The notes under the pieces were generated by a model, which searched no databases, was not told where the DNA came from, and worked only from the letters and a program-made list of their open reading frames with translations. A program made the translations under genes and the position numbers. From Chryseobacterium soli (GTDB taxonomy: Bacteria > Bacteroidota > Bacteroidia > Flavobacteriales > Weeksellaceae): a stretch of DNA of 64,000 nucleotides. Positions 1 to 8,683 of the stretch are shown here, piece after piece (position 1 is the stretch's first letter; the number at the start of each line of letters is the position of its first letter). The stretch is from contig NZ_JPRH01000004.1 in assembly GCF_000737705.1 (NCBI RefSeq), positions 434,001 through 498,000 of the forward strand. Direction: 5' to 3'.

Positions 1-114
1 ACTATAATGAACAACTAAATTTACTAATAAAATACAGTCAACAATAACTTTCTATAGACGCAAGAGATTTATCTGTAAAAGAAACAATTTTGATTCTATA
101 CAATTTCATAATAA

Positions 115-146
115 AAACCAGTCCTATTCAAGAACTGGTTTTATTA
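115..146. terminator. Bidirectional stem-loop terminator
   Basis: AAAACCAGT pairs with ACTGGTTTT around a loop of about 11 nt, with T-rich sequence on both sides. It lies just beyond the stop of the minus-strand glycan hydrolase gene and could also end a plus-strand transcript entering from before the window. Confidence 0.7.
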
Positions 147-165
147 TTTTTTAAAAGTAAATCTT

Positions 166-1770
166 TTACTTTATTTTTTTCGCCATATAGTCGCTTTCAT
201 TTCCTAATCGGTCGATGGCTTTTATCGCAACGGCATTTAGTATTTTCCCGTCTTTATTTTTAGGAATTTCTTTTGAAAGAGTATCTAATGTCAGAATATC
301 TGTTTCCCAAACTCCATTGTATTGGGTGAAAAGTACCCACTGGAAAACATCACCGATTTTTTTACTGCTCCAGCTTGCCTGTACGGCAATTCCATTGTCA
401 TTGATAAATAACGTGGGAGTTTGGAGCGGCAATGCTTTTATCCACGGGCTTTTCGGAACGAGCGCTTTTTCTTGATACGGTCCATTCTTCAACGTCGGAA
501 GCATATTTGAATTTTTTGTTAACCCTGCAATACTCCAGTGAATTTCTCCGGCATCGCTTTTCAATACCTGTCTCGAAATATCAATCTGATTTTTAATTTC
601 TGTAGGTCGGTCCGAAACTTTTATTTCTACTGTATTCAATCCCGGCCACAAGTGACGGTTCATGGTGTTTTCAGATTTCCACCAGTTGAGTAAGCCTTCA
701 AAAGGTTGACCTTTTGATTCGATCGGCCAGTACAATTGTGGCGAAAAATAGTCTACCCAGCCTTTGTTCAGCCATAATTTTGCATCAGCGTACAGTTCGT
801 CATACTGGGAAGAACCTACAACGCCTTCAGGATACCCAGGTTTCCATATTCCAAACGGACTGATTCCGAATCGTACATAATTTTTCTCGGCATGGATCTC
901 TTTATAGATTCTTTCTACAAATTTATTTACATTATCTCTCCTCCAATCTGCTCTGGATAAGGTGCCGCCACTTTGTACATACGCATTCCATGTAGCATTA
1001 TCCGGAAAGTCTGCTCCTTTATTGTAAGTGGCATACGGATAAAAATAATCGTCAAAATGCACTGCATCGATGTCATATCTTTTCACAATATCTTTCACCA
1101 CATTGGAAACATGTCCCTGTGTTTTAGGATTGGAAGGATCAAACCAATACATTCCGTTCTTTAACCTTACAACGATATCAGACAGCTTATTGGCCATTGA
1201 CAGTCCATTAACGGCTCCTCCATTGGTATGATGAGCTCTGTAAGGATTCAACCAAACATGAAGCTCTAACCCTCTTTTATGGGCCTCATCAATCCAAAAC
1301 TGAAGAGGATCATAATTCGGATAGGGAGGAGTTCCTGTTTCACCGGTCAGGAAGTAAGACCACGGCTCAATAGAGCTTGTATATAGGGCATCCGCAGATG
1401 GACGTACCTGAAAAATTACGGCATTGAAATTATTATTTTTCAAAGTTTCCAGCATACTGATCGCTTCTGCTTTCTGCTGTTCTACGGAAAGATTATTTCT
1501 TGAAGGCCAGTTGATGTTCGCCACGCTCGCAACCCATGCCCCACGGAATTCCCGGTTGATGGCAGGAAGGTTTACTTTAAAAATTTCGTCTGTGGGAGTT
1601 ACAGTTGGCACCGGCTTGGTAACCACAGGTACTGGTGGCTTTGTGGGAGTTTTAGTTGGCTTTGTCGGAGTTTTATTGGGAACTGTTTTTACGGTATTGC
1701 TTTGCACAGAGCAAGAACTGCTGTATGACGCAAAAATACCTAATAAAAAAACAAGCTTTAATTGATTCAT
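166..1770 (-). CDS. Lipoprotein, family 10-like glycosyl hydrolase (GHL10/DUF187; DigH/YngK-like)
   Basis: Predicted outer-surface or periplasmic lipoprotein of about 534 residues. A hydrophobic signal ends in SSSC, with the lipidated Cys at residue 20 from the chosen start. A Pro/Thr/Lys-rich linker (roughly residues 30-60, TPTKP-like repeats) leads to a TIM-barrel GHL10 domain with FRGAWVASV, FQVRPSADA, WLNPYRAH and HFDDYFYPY. E. coli DigH (YddW) of this family cleaves peptidoglycan glycan strands stripped of stem peptides; whether this protein shares that substrate is inference. The frame opens upstream at a TTG (position 1785), but that codon lies inside a TAnnTTTG promoter element, so I choose the ATG at 1770; 1776 is also possible. 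It stands alone between terminators. Confidence 0.88.
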   Translation of the reverse strand: MNQLKLVFLLGIFASYSSSCSVQSNTVKTVPNKTPTKPTKTPTKPPVPVVTKPVPTVTPTDEIFKVNLPAINREFRGAWVASVANINWPSRNNLSVEQQKAEAISMLETLKNNNFNAVIFQVRPSADALYTSSIEPWSYFLTGETGTPPYPNYDPLQFWIDEAHKRGLELHVWLNPYRAHHTNGGAVNGLSMANKLSDIVVRLKNGMYWFDPSNPKTQGHVSNVVKDIVKRYDIDAVHFDDYFYPYATYNKGADFPDNATWNAYVQSGGTLSRADWRRDNVNKFVERIYKEIHAEKNYVRFGISPFGIWKPGYPEGVVGSSQYDELYADAKLWLNKGWVDYFSPQLYWPIESKGQPFEGLLNWWKSENTMNRHLWPGLNTVEIKVSDRPTEIKNQIDISRQVLKSDAGEIHWSIAGLTKNSNMLPTLKNGPYQEKALVPKSPWIKALPLQTPTLFINDNGIAVQASWSSKKIGDVFQWVLFTQYNGVWETDILTLDTLSKEIPKNKDGKILNAVAIKAIDRLGNESDYMAKKIK

Positions 1771-1782
1771 TTTCATAGGCTG

Positions 1783-1790
1783 CAAAACTA
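1783..1790 (-). promoter_or_regulatory. Promoter -7 element TAGTTTTG
   Basis: Exact match to the Bacteroidota consensus TAnnTTTG on the minus strand, 13-20 nt before the chosen ATG of the glycan hydrolase gene. It overlaps the upstream TTG codon and so argues against that start. Confidence 0.5.
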
Positions 1791-1863
1791 CATTAAATAT
1801 TTTTTTTAATCTTTTAAAAATATCATAATAAAATGAATTACCATCTAATTTTTAAATAAAAAA

Positions 1864-1882
1864 AGCCCCGAAATTCGGGGCT
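1864..1882 (-). terminator. Terminator of typA
   Basis: AGCCCCGA pairs with TCGGGGCT around a 3-nt loop and is followed on the minus strand by a run of T. It lies 25 nt beyond the typA stop. Confidence 0.85.
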
Positions 1883-1906
1883 CTATATGTATAAATATGG
1901 GTTTTA

Positions 1907-3712
1907 TTAAGCTTTCCCAGATCTTTCCATTCTTTTTCTTTCTTCTTCAGAAAGGACTTTCTTTCTCATACGAATAAAGTTTGGTGTAACTTCAATCGCT
2001 TCGTCAGATTGGATATATTCCATACATTCTTCAAGAGAGAATAAGATTTTTGGTGCAACACCAGTATCTTTATCTTTTCCTGAAGCTCTCATGTTGTTAA
2101 GCTGTTTTGCTTCAACGATGTTTATCACTAGGTCACCAGGTTTGTTTTGTTCACCGATGATCATACCTGCATAGATTTCCTCACCCGGATCCACATAAAA
2201 CTTACCTCTATCCTGTAGTTTAGCGATAGAATATTCTGTAGCCGGACCTTGAGTTTTACTAACCAATACTCCATTACTTCTTCCTGGAATAGCACCTTTG
2301 AAAGGCTTGTATTCTGTGAAACGGTGAGCCATAATAGCCTCACCAGCAGTTGCAGTTAGCATCTGAGAACGCAATCCGATCAAACCTCTTGAAGGAATTT
2401 CGAATTCCATGTGCTGCATTTCCCCTTTAGTTTCCATTACGTGAAGGTCACCTTTTCTCTGAGTAGCTAAGTCGATTACCTTAGAAGCATATTCATCCGG
2501 TACGTCTACTACCAAAGATTCATAAGGCTCACATTTTTCTCCATCGATTTCTCTCAAGATAACCTGTGGCTGGCCAATGGTCATTTCATATCCTTCTCTT
2601 CTCATTGTTTCAATTAAAACTGACAAGTGAAGAATACCTCTACCGAAAACCAAGAAAGTGTTTGCATCTCCAGTTTGTTCAACTCTTAATGCTAAGTTTT
2701 TCTCTAATTCTTTAGTTAATCTTTCTTTTAGGTGATTAGAAGTTACATACTTTCCATCTTTTCCAAAGAAAGGTGAATTGTTGATAGAGAACGTCATGTT
2801 CAACGTTGGCTCATCAATAGAAGTTCTTGGTAATGGTTCAGGATTTTCAAGATCTACGAAAGAATCACCGATTTGGAATGCGTCAAAACCTACAACAGCA
2901 CAGATATCTCCGGCTTTTACTTCTGTAACTTTTTTCTTACCTAATCCTTCAAAAACGTAAAGTTCTTTTACTTTTCCTTTCAATACTTTACCGTCTGCCT
3001 GGGCTAAACCAATCCATTGAGATTCCTTGATCTCTCCTCTGATTACTTTTCCAATAGCAATTCTTCCTAAGAAAGAAGAAAAATCTAAAGAAACGATCTG
3101 CATTTGAAGATTCCCTTCTTCAACTTTCGGTTCTGGAACGTATTGTAAGATACCATCTAATAATGGGAAAATATTTTCTGTTTGCTCTAATGATGTATTG
3201 AACCAACCTTGTTTTGAAGAACCGTAGAACGTTGGGAAATCCAATTGTTCCTCAGTAGCTTCAAGAGCAAAGAATAGATCAAATACTTTATCATGAACTT
3301 CGTCAGGACGACAGTTTGGTTTGTCAACTTTATTAATAACAACTAATGGTCTTAACCCTAATTCTAATGCTTTTTGCAATACGAATCTTGTTTGAGGCAT
3401 TGGCCCTTCAAAAGCATCTACTAATAGAATTACCCCATCTGCCATTTTAAGAACTCTCTCTACTTCACCACCAAAATCGGCGTGACCAGGAGTGTCGATT
3501 ACGTTAATTTTAACGTCTTTATAAGTAACAGAAATATTTTTAGATAAAATGGTAATTCCCCTTTCTCTTTCAAGATCGTTGTTATCCATTATTAATTCTC
3601 CACTTTCCTGATTTTCTCTGAAAATGTTAGTAGCATGAATAATCTTATCAACCAAAGTCGTCTTCCCGTGGTCAACGTGTGCGATAATCGCAATATTTCT
3701 AATGTTTTGCAT
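1907..3712 (-). CDS. typA: Ribosome-associated GTPase TypA/BipA
   Basis: 601 residues, normal for the family. Translational GTPase of the EF-G/LepA superfamily that binds the ribosome and affects 50S assembly and growth under stress. The N-terminal G domain has the P-loop AHVDHGKTTL (residues 10-19), switch II DTPGHADFGG and the guanine-specificity motif NKVDKPNC. Domain II, the EF-G-like domains III/V and the TypA C-terminal domain (SRGLIGLRSQ, GRSNGVLVS) follow. The start ATG lies 19 nt downstream of a TATTTTTG -7 element. The gene has its own promoter and terminator, so it is probably monocistronic. Confidence 0.98.
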   Translation of the reverse strand: MQNIRNIAIIAHVDHGKTTLVDKIIHATNIFRENQESGELIMDNNDLERERGITILSKNISVTYKDVKINVIDTPGHADFGGEVERVLKMADGVILLVDAFEGPMPQTRFVLQKALELGLRPLVVINKVDKPNCRPDEVHDKVFDLFFALEATEEQLDFPTFYGSSKQGWFNTSLEQTENIFPLLDGILQYVPEPKVEEGNLQMQIVSLDFSSFLGRIAIGKVIRGEIKESQWIGLAQADGKVLKGKVKELYVFEGLGKKKVTEVKAGDICAVVGFDAFQIGDSFVDLENPEPLPRTSIDEPTLNMTFSINNSPFFGKDGKYVTSNHLKERLTKELEKNLALRVEQTGDANTFLVFGRGILHLSVLIETMRREGYEMTIGQPQVILREIDGEKCEPYESLVVDVPDEYASKVIDLATQRKGDLHVMETKGEMQHMEFEIPSRGLIGLRSQMLTATAGEAIMAHRFTEYKPFKGAIPGRSNGVLVSKTQGPATEYSIAKLQDRGKFYVDPGEEIYAGMIIGEQNKPGDLVINIVEAKQLNNMRASGKDKDTGVAPKILFSLEECMEYIQSDEAIEVTPNFIRMRKKVLSEEERKRMERSGKA

Positions 3713-3730
3713 GAATGATTTTTACGGGTG

Positions 3731-3738
3731 CAAAAATA
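3731..3738 (-). promoter_or_regulatory. typA promoter -7 element TATTTTTG
   Basis: Exact TAnnTTTG match on the minus strand, followed by CACCC. The same TTTGCACCC string follows the -7 element of the histone-like gene further along. No clear -33 TTG at standard spacing. Confidence 0.55.
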
Positions 3739-3900
3739 GTGTTTTTTAATGAATTAATTGATAACAAGATTAATTATTTAACAAATTCATAATGAGAGCG
3801 TTAAATCAAAACACCCGTTAAAGCCCTAAAATAGAATCATTTATGAGTTTTTCCGAATGATAAATTAAAAATATAAGATTAAGTTTAAATGAGTAATCAT

Positions 3901-3997
3901 CACCATATTTTTTGAAACAATAAATAATACGACGAGTTCTGTCGTTGTGCACCCCTACTTTTGGTTTATAGATTTCCTGCAGGAATGTATATAATTA
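3901..3997 (+). repeat. Duplicated leader, copy 1 (upstream of first spike-like gene)
   Basis: About 95 nt almost identical to 5610-5705, including one 1-nt indel. It contains a dyad ACGAC-7 nt-GTCGT, a -7-like TACTTTTG (3956-3963) and a perfect 12-bp palindrome TTCCTGCAGGAA (3974-3985). It ends about 25 nt before the ATG, so the promoter and 5' leader are what is shared. Confidence 0.85.
3956..3963 (+). promoter_or_regulatory. Promoter -7 element TACTTTTG for first spike-like gene
   Basis: Exact TAnnTTTG match 59 nt before the ATG. The palindrome TTCCTGCAGGAA would lie at the very start of the transcript or at an operator just past the start site. Confidence 0.5.
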
Positions 3998-4022
3998 ATT
4001 ATTAACCTTTATCACAAAAAAA

Positions 4023-5525
4023 ATGTCAAACAATTTAAATTTATTAACGATTTCAGAATTTATTGGTACTCAGGATCCTTCTTTAGATAAGGATATTGTA
4101 ATATTACTCGACGAGTTTAGTGGAGAAATTGTCAATTTAAAAAAACAGGATACTTCTGTTCCAAATGGAAAATACTTATCCTTTATTAAGGCAAATAGTG
4201 ATGGTTCAGTTGCATACTATAAAAGAGTTGTCACTAATGATATTTCTATTAAAATTGCAGAAGTTCATGGTGATGGAAATACAGATGATTCCGCTGAAAT
4301 TCAGCTACTAATTAACGAAATGGAAGCCGGTCAAGTTTTAAATCTTGAAAATAAAAGATATATGCTCTATACTCCAATACAAATCAATAAGGCAATTAAA
4401 ATAAAAAGTTCTGGAACAGTAGGAATTGGACCTGACAGACCGTATCTTTTAACAAATAATAACAATGGAATTATCATTAATAAATCTGGTGTAGTTTTAG
4501 AGGGATTCGCCATCGGGAATGGAGTTCCTTATGCTACTACCTCTAATGCTTTAACAGGAATCAAAATAGTTGGTACAAATACACAATACATTAATGATAT
4601 TACCTTAAGAAATATATTTATTAACGGTTATCAAACTGCATTAGAAGTAAACTACATGTGGACATCTCAAATTCAGACTCTTAAAACATTAAATTGCCAA
4701 GTAGGAATTCTTGTTAAAGGAAAATCAGTTAACAATGAAATATCCAATAATACTTCACTTTCATTTGATTTCACCACTGCCGATAGTAAAGGAATCTGGT
4801 TTTTAGGAGAAAAGGGAGAAGGGACGGAAAAAGAAGGCTGGAGAATTATTGACACATTAATTTATGGGGCTTATGAAGCCATTTATGCAGAGAAAATATC
4901 TCATGTAAATTTCATGAACAGTATGATTGATTTCTGTCAACATATAGGAATTGTTATGTTAAATGACTGTTATAACTGGAATATAAACAGCAACTACATT
5001 GCTCTTCGAAAACCTGGATATGGAATATATTCAGCCAATAGTATTGTCAATCCTTTAATGGTTAGAGGACATAAAATTATTGATAATGATATCCTTATTT
5101 ATGAAAATAGTGAAGCCGATGTAGTATCAATTGGTGTGAATATCATTGGTGCAGGGTCATTGTATGATGACGTAAGAGGCAATTCTGTAAAAAACTTTAA
5201 AGCCTACGATATCAGAGCTCTTGAAGGATTAAAAACCACTATCAGCAACAACAAATGTCTGTCGGAAATTGAACCTAATATTGTCAGCAACTTTATCACC
5301 AATGATAATTTAGGAACCGTGTATTATCAAAATCTAAATGATTCTCTTCATCTAGGAAAAGTAAAAATAACGTATGCTGATGCTTATCCTACTACATCTT
5401 CTTCCCAGTGGAAACGTGGTGATATCATTTTAAACATAGGTCCTGCTGTAGATGCACCTATCGGATGGGTAAATACCACCGACGGAACAAACACCTGGAA
5501 ACCGTTTGGAATTATAAATGCTTAA
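4023..5525 (+). CDS. Right-handed beta-helix, tail-spike-like protein (pectate-lyase superfamily)
   Basis: 500 residues without a signal peptide. A ~75-residue N-terminal segment ends in AYYKR, then the hallmark that opens many pectate-lyase-superfamily and phage tail-spike domains appears (HGDGNTDDS, residues 82-90). About 300 residues of Asn/Ile-rich helix coils follow (for example ISNNTSLSF, INSNYIALR, IDNDILIYE), then a short beta C-terminal part with a Trp-rich end. The gene downstream has the same architecture and an almost identical leader. Substrate unknown: a polysaccharide lyase or hydrolase, or a structural spike, are all possible. Absence of a Sec signal suggests a particle component, non-classical export or a cytoplasmic role. 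A strong terminator follows. Confidence 0.75.
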   Translation: MSNNLNLLTISEFIGTQDPSLDKDIVILLDEFSGEIVNLKKQDTSVPNGKYLSFIKANSDGSVAYYKRVVTNDISIKIAEVHGDGNTDDSAEIQLLINEMEAGQVLNLENKRYMLYTPIQINKAIKIKSSGTVGIGPDRPYLLTNNNNGIIINKSGVVLEGFAIGNGVPYATTSNALTGIKIVGTNTQYINDITLRNIFINGYQTALEVNYMWTSQIQTLKTLNCQVGILVKGKSVNNEISNNTSLSFDFTTADSKGIWFLGEKGEGTEKEGWRIIDTLIYGAYEAIYAEKISHVNFMNSMIDFCQHIGIVMLNDCYNWNINSNYIALRKPGYGIYSANSIVNPLMVRGHKIIDNDILIYENSEADVVSIGVNIIGAGSLYDDVRGNSVKNFKAYDIRALEGLKTTISNNKCLSEIEPNIVSNFITNDNLGTVYYQNLNDSLHLGKVKITYADAYPTTSSSQWKRGDIILNIGPAVDAPIGWVNTTDGTNTWKPFGIINA

Positions 5526-5544
5526 GACTTGTAGGTCTAGTGTT

Positions 5545-5578
5545 AAAAAACATCTCCTTTTGGAGGTGTTTTTTGTTT
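5545..5578 (+). terminator. Terminator after first spike-like gene
   Basis: AAAACATCTCC pairs with GGAGGTGTTTT around a TTTT loop and is followed by T-rich sequence, so the two spike-like genes are transcribed separately. Confidence 0.85.
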
Positions 5579-5609
5579 CTCTGTGGTCCATAATCTTTAT
5601 TCAAGCATC

Positions 5610-5705
5610 CTCCATATTCTTTAAAACAAGAAATAATACGACGAGTTCTGTCGTTGTGCACCCTTACTTTTACTTATAGATTTCCTGCAGGAATGTATAT
5701 AATCA
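5610..5705 (+). repeat. Duplicated leader, copy 2 (upstream of second spike-like gene)
   Basis: Near-identical partner of 3901-3997: the ACGAC/GTCGT dyad is kept, the -7-like element reads TACTTTTA (5665-5672), and TTCCTGCAGGAA is unchanged (5682-5693). It ends about 28 nt before the ATG of the second gene. Confidence 0.85.
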
Positions 5706-5732
5706 TTAATTAACAAATTAACCAACACATAC

Positions 5733-7388
5733 ATGACAACAATTGAATTAAATGACCCATTCACCGGAGAATGGACAAGCTTTTTAGAAACAGATTTCAC
5801 CTATGAAGGCAGCGCTGTTACCGATGCTTTATGTGATGATATTATTTACAAAAAAGTGACTGGCAAGTATTACCGCAGAATCCTGATTGAAAATATCGTT
5901 AATGCGATATGGTTTGGAGTAACCGGTAATGGAACAATTGATGATACGAATAAAATCAATGAAGCAATTACTAAATCTGCTGCGATCAATGGAATCTTAT
6001 TTTTTCCGGAAGGCAGATATAAAATTACGGGATCTGGATTGAATTTATTAAACAATTCCAATCTGTTGGGAATAGGAAAAGATACTGTTTTCGAAATGGA
6101 CGACAATGCTTATTGGTGTATATCTGCAAACAGTGGTAGCGGCGGAACTGATAATGTTAATGATAACATAAAAAACATCACCGTTAAAAATATTCATTTT
6201 AAAAGTGTAAACAATCAGTTTTCTGAATTTAAACATCTTATGAATCTTAATGCGGTGAGTGATGTGATCATTGAAAGCTGCTACTTTACCCAGTTCAGAG
6301 GAGATGGTATTTATATTGGAAGTTCTAATATAGAAGGTTTAGAGCGACATAATGAAAGAGTATTTGTCAGAAACTGTCACTTCGACGGCGTTAATCATGC
6401 CAATAGAAATGGAATTACTATTATAGATTGTAATACTGCAGTTATTGAAGAATGTACATTTGCAAATTGTAGCTTAGATGAACGCATTACGATCGATGGT
6501 AAAATAATCCCGAGAATGCCTGGTGCCATTGACATTGAACCTGATACACATGATTTCCATATTGTTAAAAATATCACTATCAAAAATAATACATTTAAAA
6601 ATGTCGGTGGAAGTCCAGGAGTAATTTCTATCATTATCAATAAAATTACTACAAACTGTGGCAATATTGTCATTGAGAATAATTACATTTCTGAATGCAC
6701 CAGTGCAAATGCCATTTGCATCTCTACCTCCAGAGGAGCTACATCATTTGACGAGTTAAACGATTGTATGGTAACCGTACAGAATAACATTTTCGAAGGT
6801 ACTCCAGGTTTTGATAACCGGGCAATGACGATAACCGCATCAAAGAATGTGAAAATCTTTGATAATAAGTTTAGTAATTTTGATCGTTCATGTATTATTT
6901 CTTATGAAGAACCCGATAATATTGCAGAAAAGTCTTACATCTCCAATATTTATATGGAGCGGAATTTATTTCACAAACTAGGTCTTACAGAACAGGTAAG
7001 TTTCAGTTGTTTTAACATCAAAAATTTCCAGTTTAAAAACAATGAATTAAAAGGAGTTTCTGAAGCAAACAATGCTAACGACTTCTTTTTCTATTTCATC
7101 AGAGGGGTTTCTTCAGAAATTATTTTTGAACGTAACACATTCATCAATTCTTCCGGATATACGATCGTTATGGGACCTTCTCATACCACCGAAGAAAATA
7201 CCAATACATTCACCAGTAATCATTTTGATGTTTTATATAACTGGAACTTCCATTGGCTGAGAGAGAGTGCTCCACTCACTCTTAGAAATGCAGCTCCACC
7301 CAACGGACATGTTTTTTATGATGAAACCAACAATGTTTCGCAGATCTATTTAGGTGGAACATGGAAGACCATTACAATGGAACCTTAA
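5733..7388 (+). CDS. Right-handed beta-helix, tail-spike-like protein (second copy of the architecture)
   Basis: 551 residues without a signal peptide. A ~60-residue N-terminal segment precedes the beta-helix entry motif FGVTGNGTIDDT (residues 61-72). About 400 residues of parallel beta-helix coils follow (repeated NxxF/IxxN patterns such as IENNYISEC, VQNNIFEGT, FDNKFSNFD), then a short C-terminal beta segment (HVFYDETNN, YLGGTWKTI) that resembles chaperone or carbohydrate-binding ends of phage fibres. Direct identity to the neighbouring protein appears low, so the shared leader is more conserved than the proteins. Likely role: recognition or cleavage of a glycan; this is inference. Confidence 0.75.
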   Translation: MTTIELNDPFTGEWTSFLETDFTYEGSAVTDALCDDIIYKKVTGKYYRRILIENIVNAIWFGVTGNGTIDDTNKINEAITKSAAINGILFFPEGRYKITGSGLNLLNNSNLLGIGKDTVFEMDDNAYWCISANSGSGGTDNVNDNIKNITVKNIHFKSVNNQFSEFKHLMNLNAVSDVIIESCYFTQFRGDGIYIGSSNIEGLERHNERVFVRNCHFDGVNHANRNGITIIDCNTAVIEECTFANCSLDERITIDGKIIPRMPGAIDIEPDTHDFHIVKNITIKNNTFKNVGGSPGVISIIINKITTNCGNIVIENNYISECTSANAICISTSRGATSFDELNDCMVTVQNNIFEGTPGFDNRAMTITASKNVKIFDNKFSNFDRSCIISYEEPDNIAEKSYISNIYMERNLFHKLGLTEQVSFSCFNIKNFQFKNNELKGVSEANNANDFFFYFIRGVSSEIIFERNTFINSSGYTIVMGPSHTTEENTNTFTSNHFDVLYNWNFHWLRESAPLTLRNAAPPNGHVFYDETNNVSQIYLGGTWKTITMEP

Positions 7389-7395
7389 TTTTTTG

Positions 7396-7421
7396 AAGAC
7401 AGCTCTTTTGGAATGTCTTTC
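7396..7421. terminator. Weak stem-loop between convergent genes
   Basis: AAGACA pairs with TGTCTT around a 12-nt loop, between the convergent stops of the second spike-like gene and the DUF1294 gene. The stem is short, so this is tentative. Confidence 0.35.
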
Positions 7422-7422
7422 T

Positions 7423-7683
7423 TTAGTAGTAAACACTCCATCCATAAATGAAAACGATTTGAATAAGAACAACCAATCCCCATTTCAACAGAAAAGATTT
7501 TTTTGAAATCTTATGTCTGAAAACAAGCATGCCTAATATGGACCCTATTGTACCTCCAAAAAAGGTAAGAATTAAGAGTGTTTTCTCAGAGATTCTTTGT
7601 TGATGTTTTACCGCTTTTCTTTTATCTAACCCGAATATTGCAAAACATATTATATTGATAAAAATCAAAACTATAGCTATCAT
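7423..7683 (-). CDS. DUF1294 small membrane protein
   Basis: 86 residues with three hydrophobic segments (about 2-18, 35-53 and 65-83). The cytoplasmic loop DKRKAVKHQQRISEKTL followed by FFGGTIGSILGM is the DUF1294 signature. Family function is unknown. It is convergent with the second spike-like gene and its upstream gap is short, so it is probably transcribed alone. Confidence 0.85.
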   Translation of the reverse strand: MIAIVLIFINIICFAIFGLDKRKAVKHQQRISEKTLLILTFFGGTIGSILGMLVFRHKISKKSFLLKWGLVVLIQIVFIYGWSVYY

Positions 7684-7777
7684 ATATGCAAAAGTAAGAT
7701 AAAATTAGGACGAATATCACAATGGTTTAAAATCATAGTGATTGCTGGTTCTCTAAGCCATTGTTACCCAATAAAAA

Positions 7778-7803
7778 ATGATTTCCAGTATCCTGGAAAT
7801 CAT
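7778..7803 (-). terminator. Terminator of DJ-1/PfpI gene
   Basis: A perfect 11-bp stem (ATGATTTCCAG with CTGGAAATCAT) and a 4-nt loop are followed by T6 on the minus strand, 33 nt beyond the stop. Confidence 0.9.
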
Positions 7804-7835
7804 TTCTTTGTAAAATTTATAAAAAAGAATAGGTA

Positions 7836-8375
7836 TTATGCTCCGTGTCTTCCCTCATTAATTTCTTCTACCATTTTAACATTAAAAGCAGGTAAGTCTT
7901 TAGGTGTTCTGCTCGTTACCAATCCTTTGTCTACGATAACTTCTTTATCTTCCCATAAAGCACCTGCGTTTTTTAAATCTTTGCTAATCGAATCTACAGA
8001 AGTCATATTCCTTCCTTCTACAACTTCAGCATTAATTAAAATCTGAGGACCATGACAAATTGCTGCCACCGGCTTTTTCTGCTGAAAGAAATCCTTAACA
8101 AACGCCAGTGCCTGATCATTTGTTCTCAGCTGATCGGGATTAATTACTCCTCCCGGCAATACCAATGCATCATAATCCGATGCAGAAGCTTCAGTAAGAG
8201 TTTTATCCACCGGATATTCTTTTCCCCAGTCTTTTTCTGCCCAAGCCTTTATTGAGCCTGATTCAGGGCTGATAATATGGGCCATCCAGCCTTGTTGCTC
8301 TAAATGTTCTTTAGGAGATTTCAATTCACTTTCTTCAAATCCGTGGGTAGCCAGTATGGCAATTTTCTTAGACAT
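7836..8375 (-). CDS. DJ-1/PfpI family protein (YhbO/YraA-like)
   Basis: 179 residues, one complete class I glutamine-amidotransferase-like domain. The nucleophile elbow AICHGP places the reactive Cys at residue 107 next to His108; LPGG and the N-terminal ATHGFEESEL supply the oxyanion loop and the acidic residue expected of the family. Relatives are described as stress-protective and have been proposed to act as glyoxalases, deglycases or peptidases; the real reaction is disputed and cannot be settled here. Cytoplasmic, no signal peptide. Divergent from tex across a 308-nt gap, with its own terminator. Confidence 0.9.
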   Translation of the reverse strand: MSKKIAILATHGFEESELKSPKEHLEQQGWMAHIISPESGSIKAWAEKDWGKEYPVDKTLTEASASDYDALVLPGGVINPDQLRTNDQALAFVKDFFQQKKPVAAICHGPQILINAEVVEGRNMTSVDSISKDLKNAGALWEDKEVIVDKGLVTSRTPKDLPAFNVKMVEEINEGRHGA

Positions 8376-8683
8376 ATTTTTATATTTTTATGGTGTTATA
8401 TCTAAGCTTAAAAGAAAAAATAATGCCGTTATAATTATTTTAATTATTAAAAGTTGTTAAATTATTTATTCCAATTTAAAATATTAACTTTCTTTTACTT
8501 GAAAAAAACTAAAAATATTTTTCTGTGAACATAAAATATTGCATTCTAAAATTTTATTCCTTTAAAACCCAGTTTATAAAGAAAATTATTCCAGAGCTGA
8601 ACAGATATAAAAAATAGGCATTACGGGAAAACTCGCCTTTTTTCATTCCAAAAATGCTATTTTAGCCATCCGAAAACAGAACA
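8376..8683. other. Intergenic gap between divergent DJ-1 and tex genes
   Basis: 308 nt, AT-rich, no supportable ORF. A near-consensus -7 element TATTTTAG (8652-8659) sits 24 nt before the tex ATG. Nothing else stands out. Confidence 0.5.

Noticed and set aside
3901..3997. The duplicated leader as a phage attachment site
   Set aside because: No integrase, tRNA or prophage genes are near either copy, and the content between copies is a single gene with its terminator.
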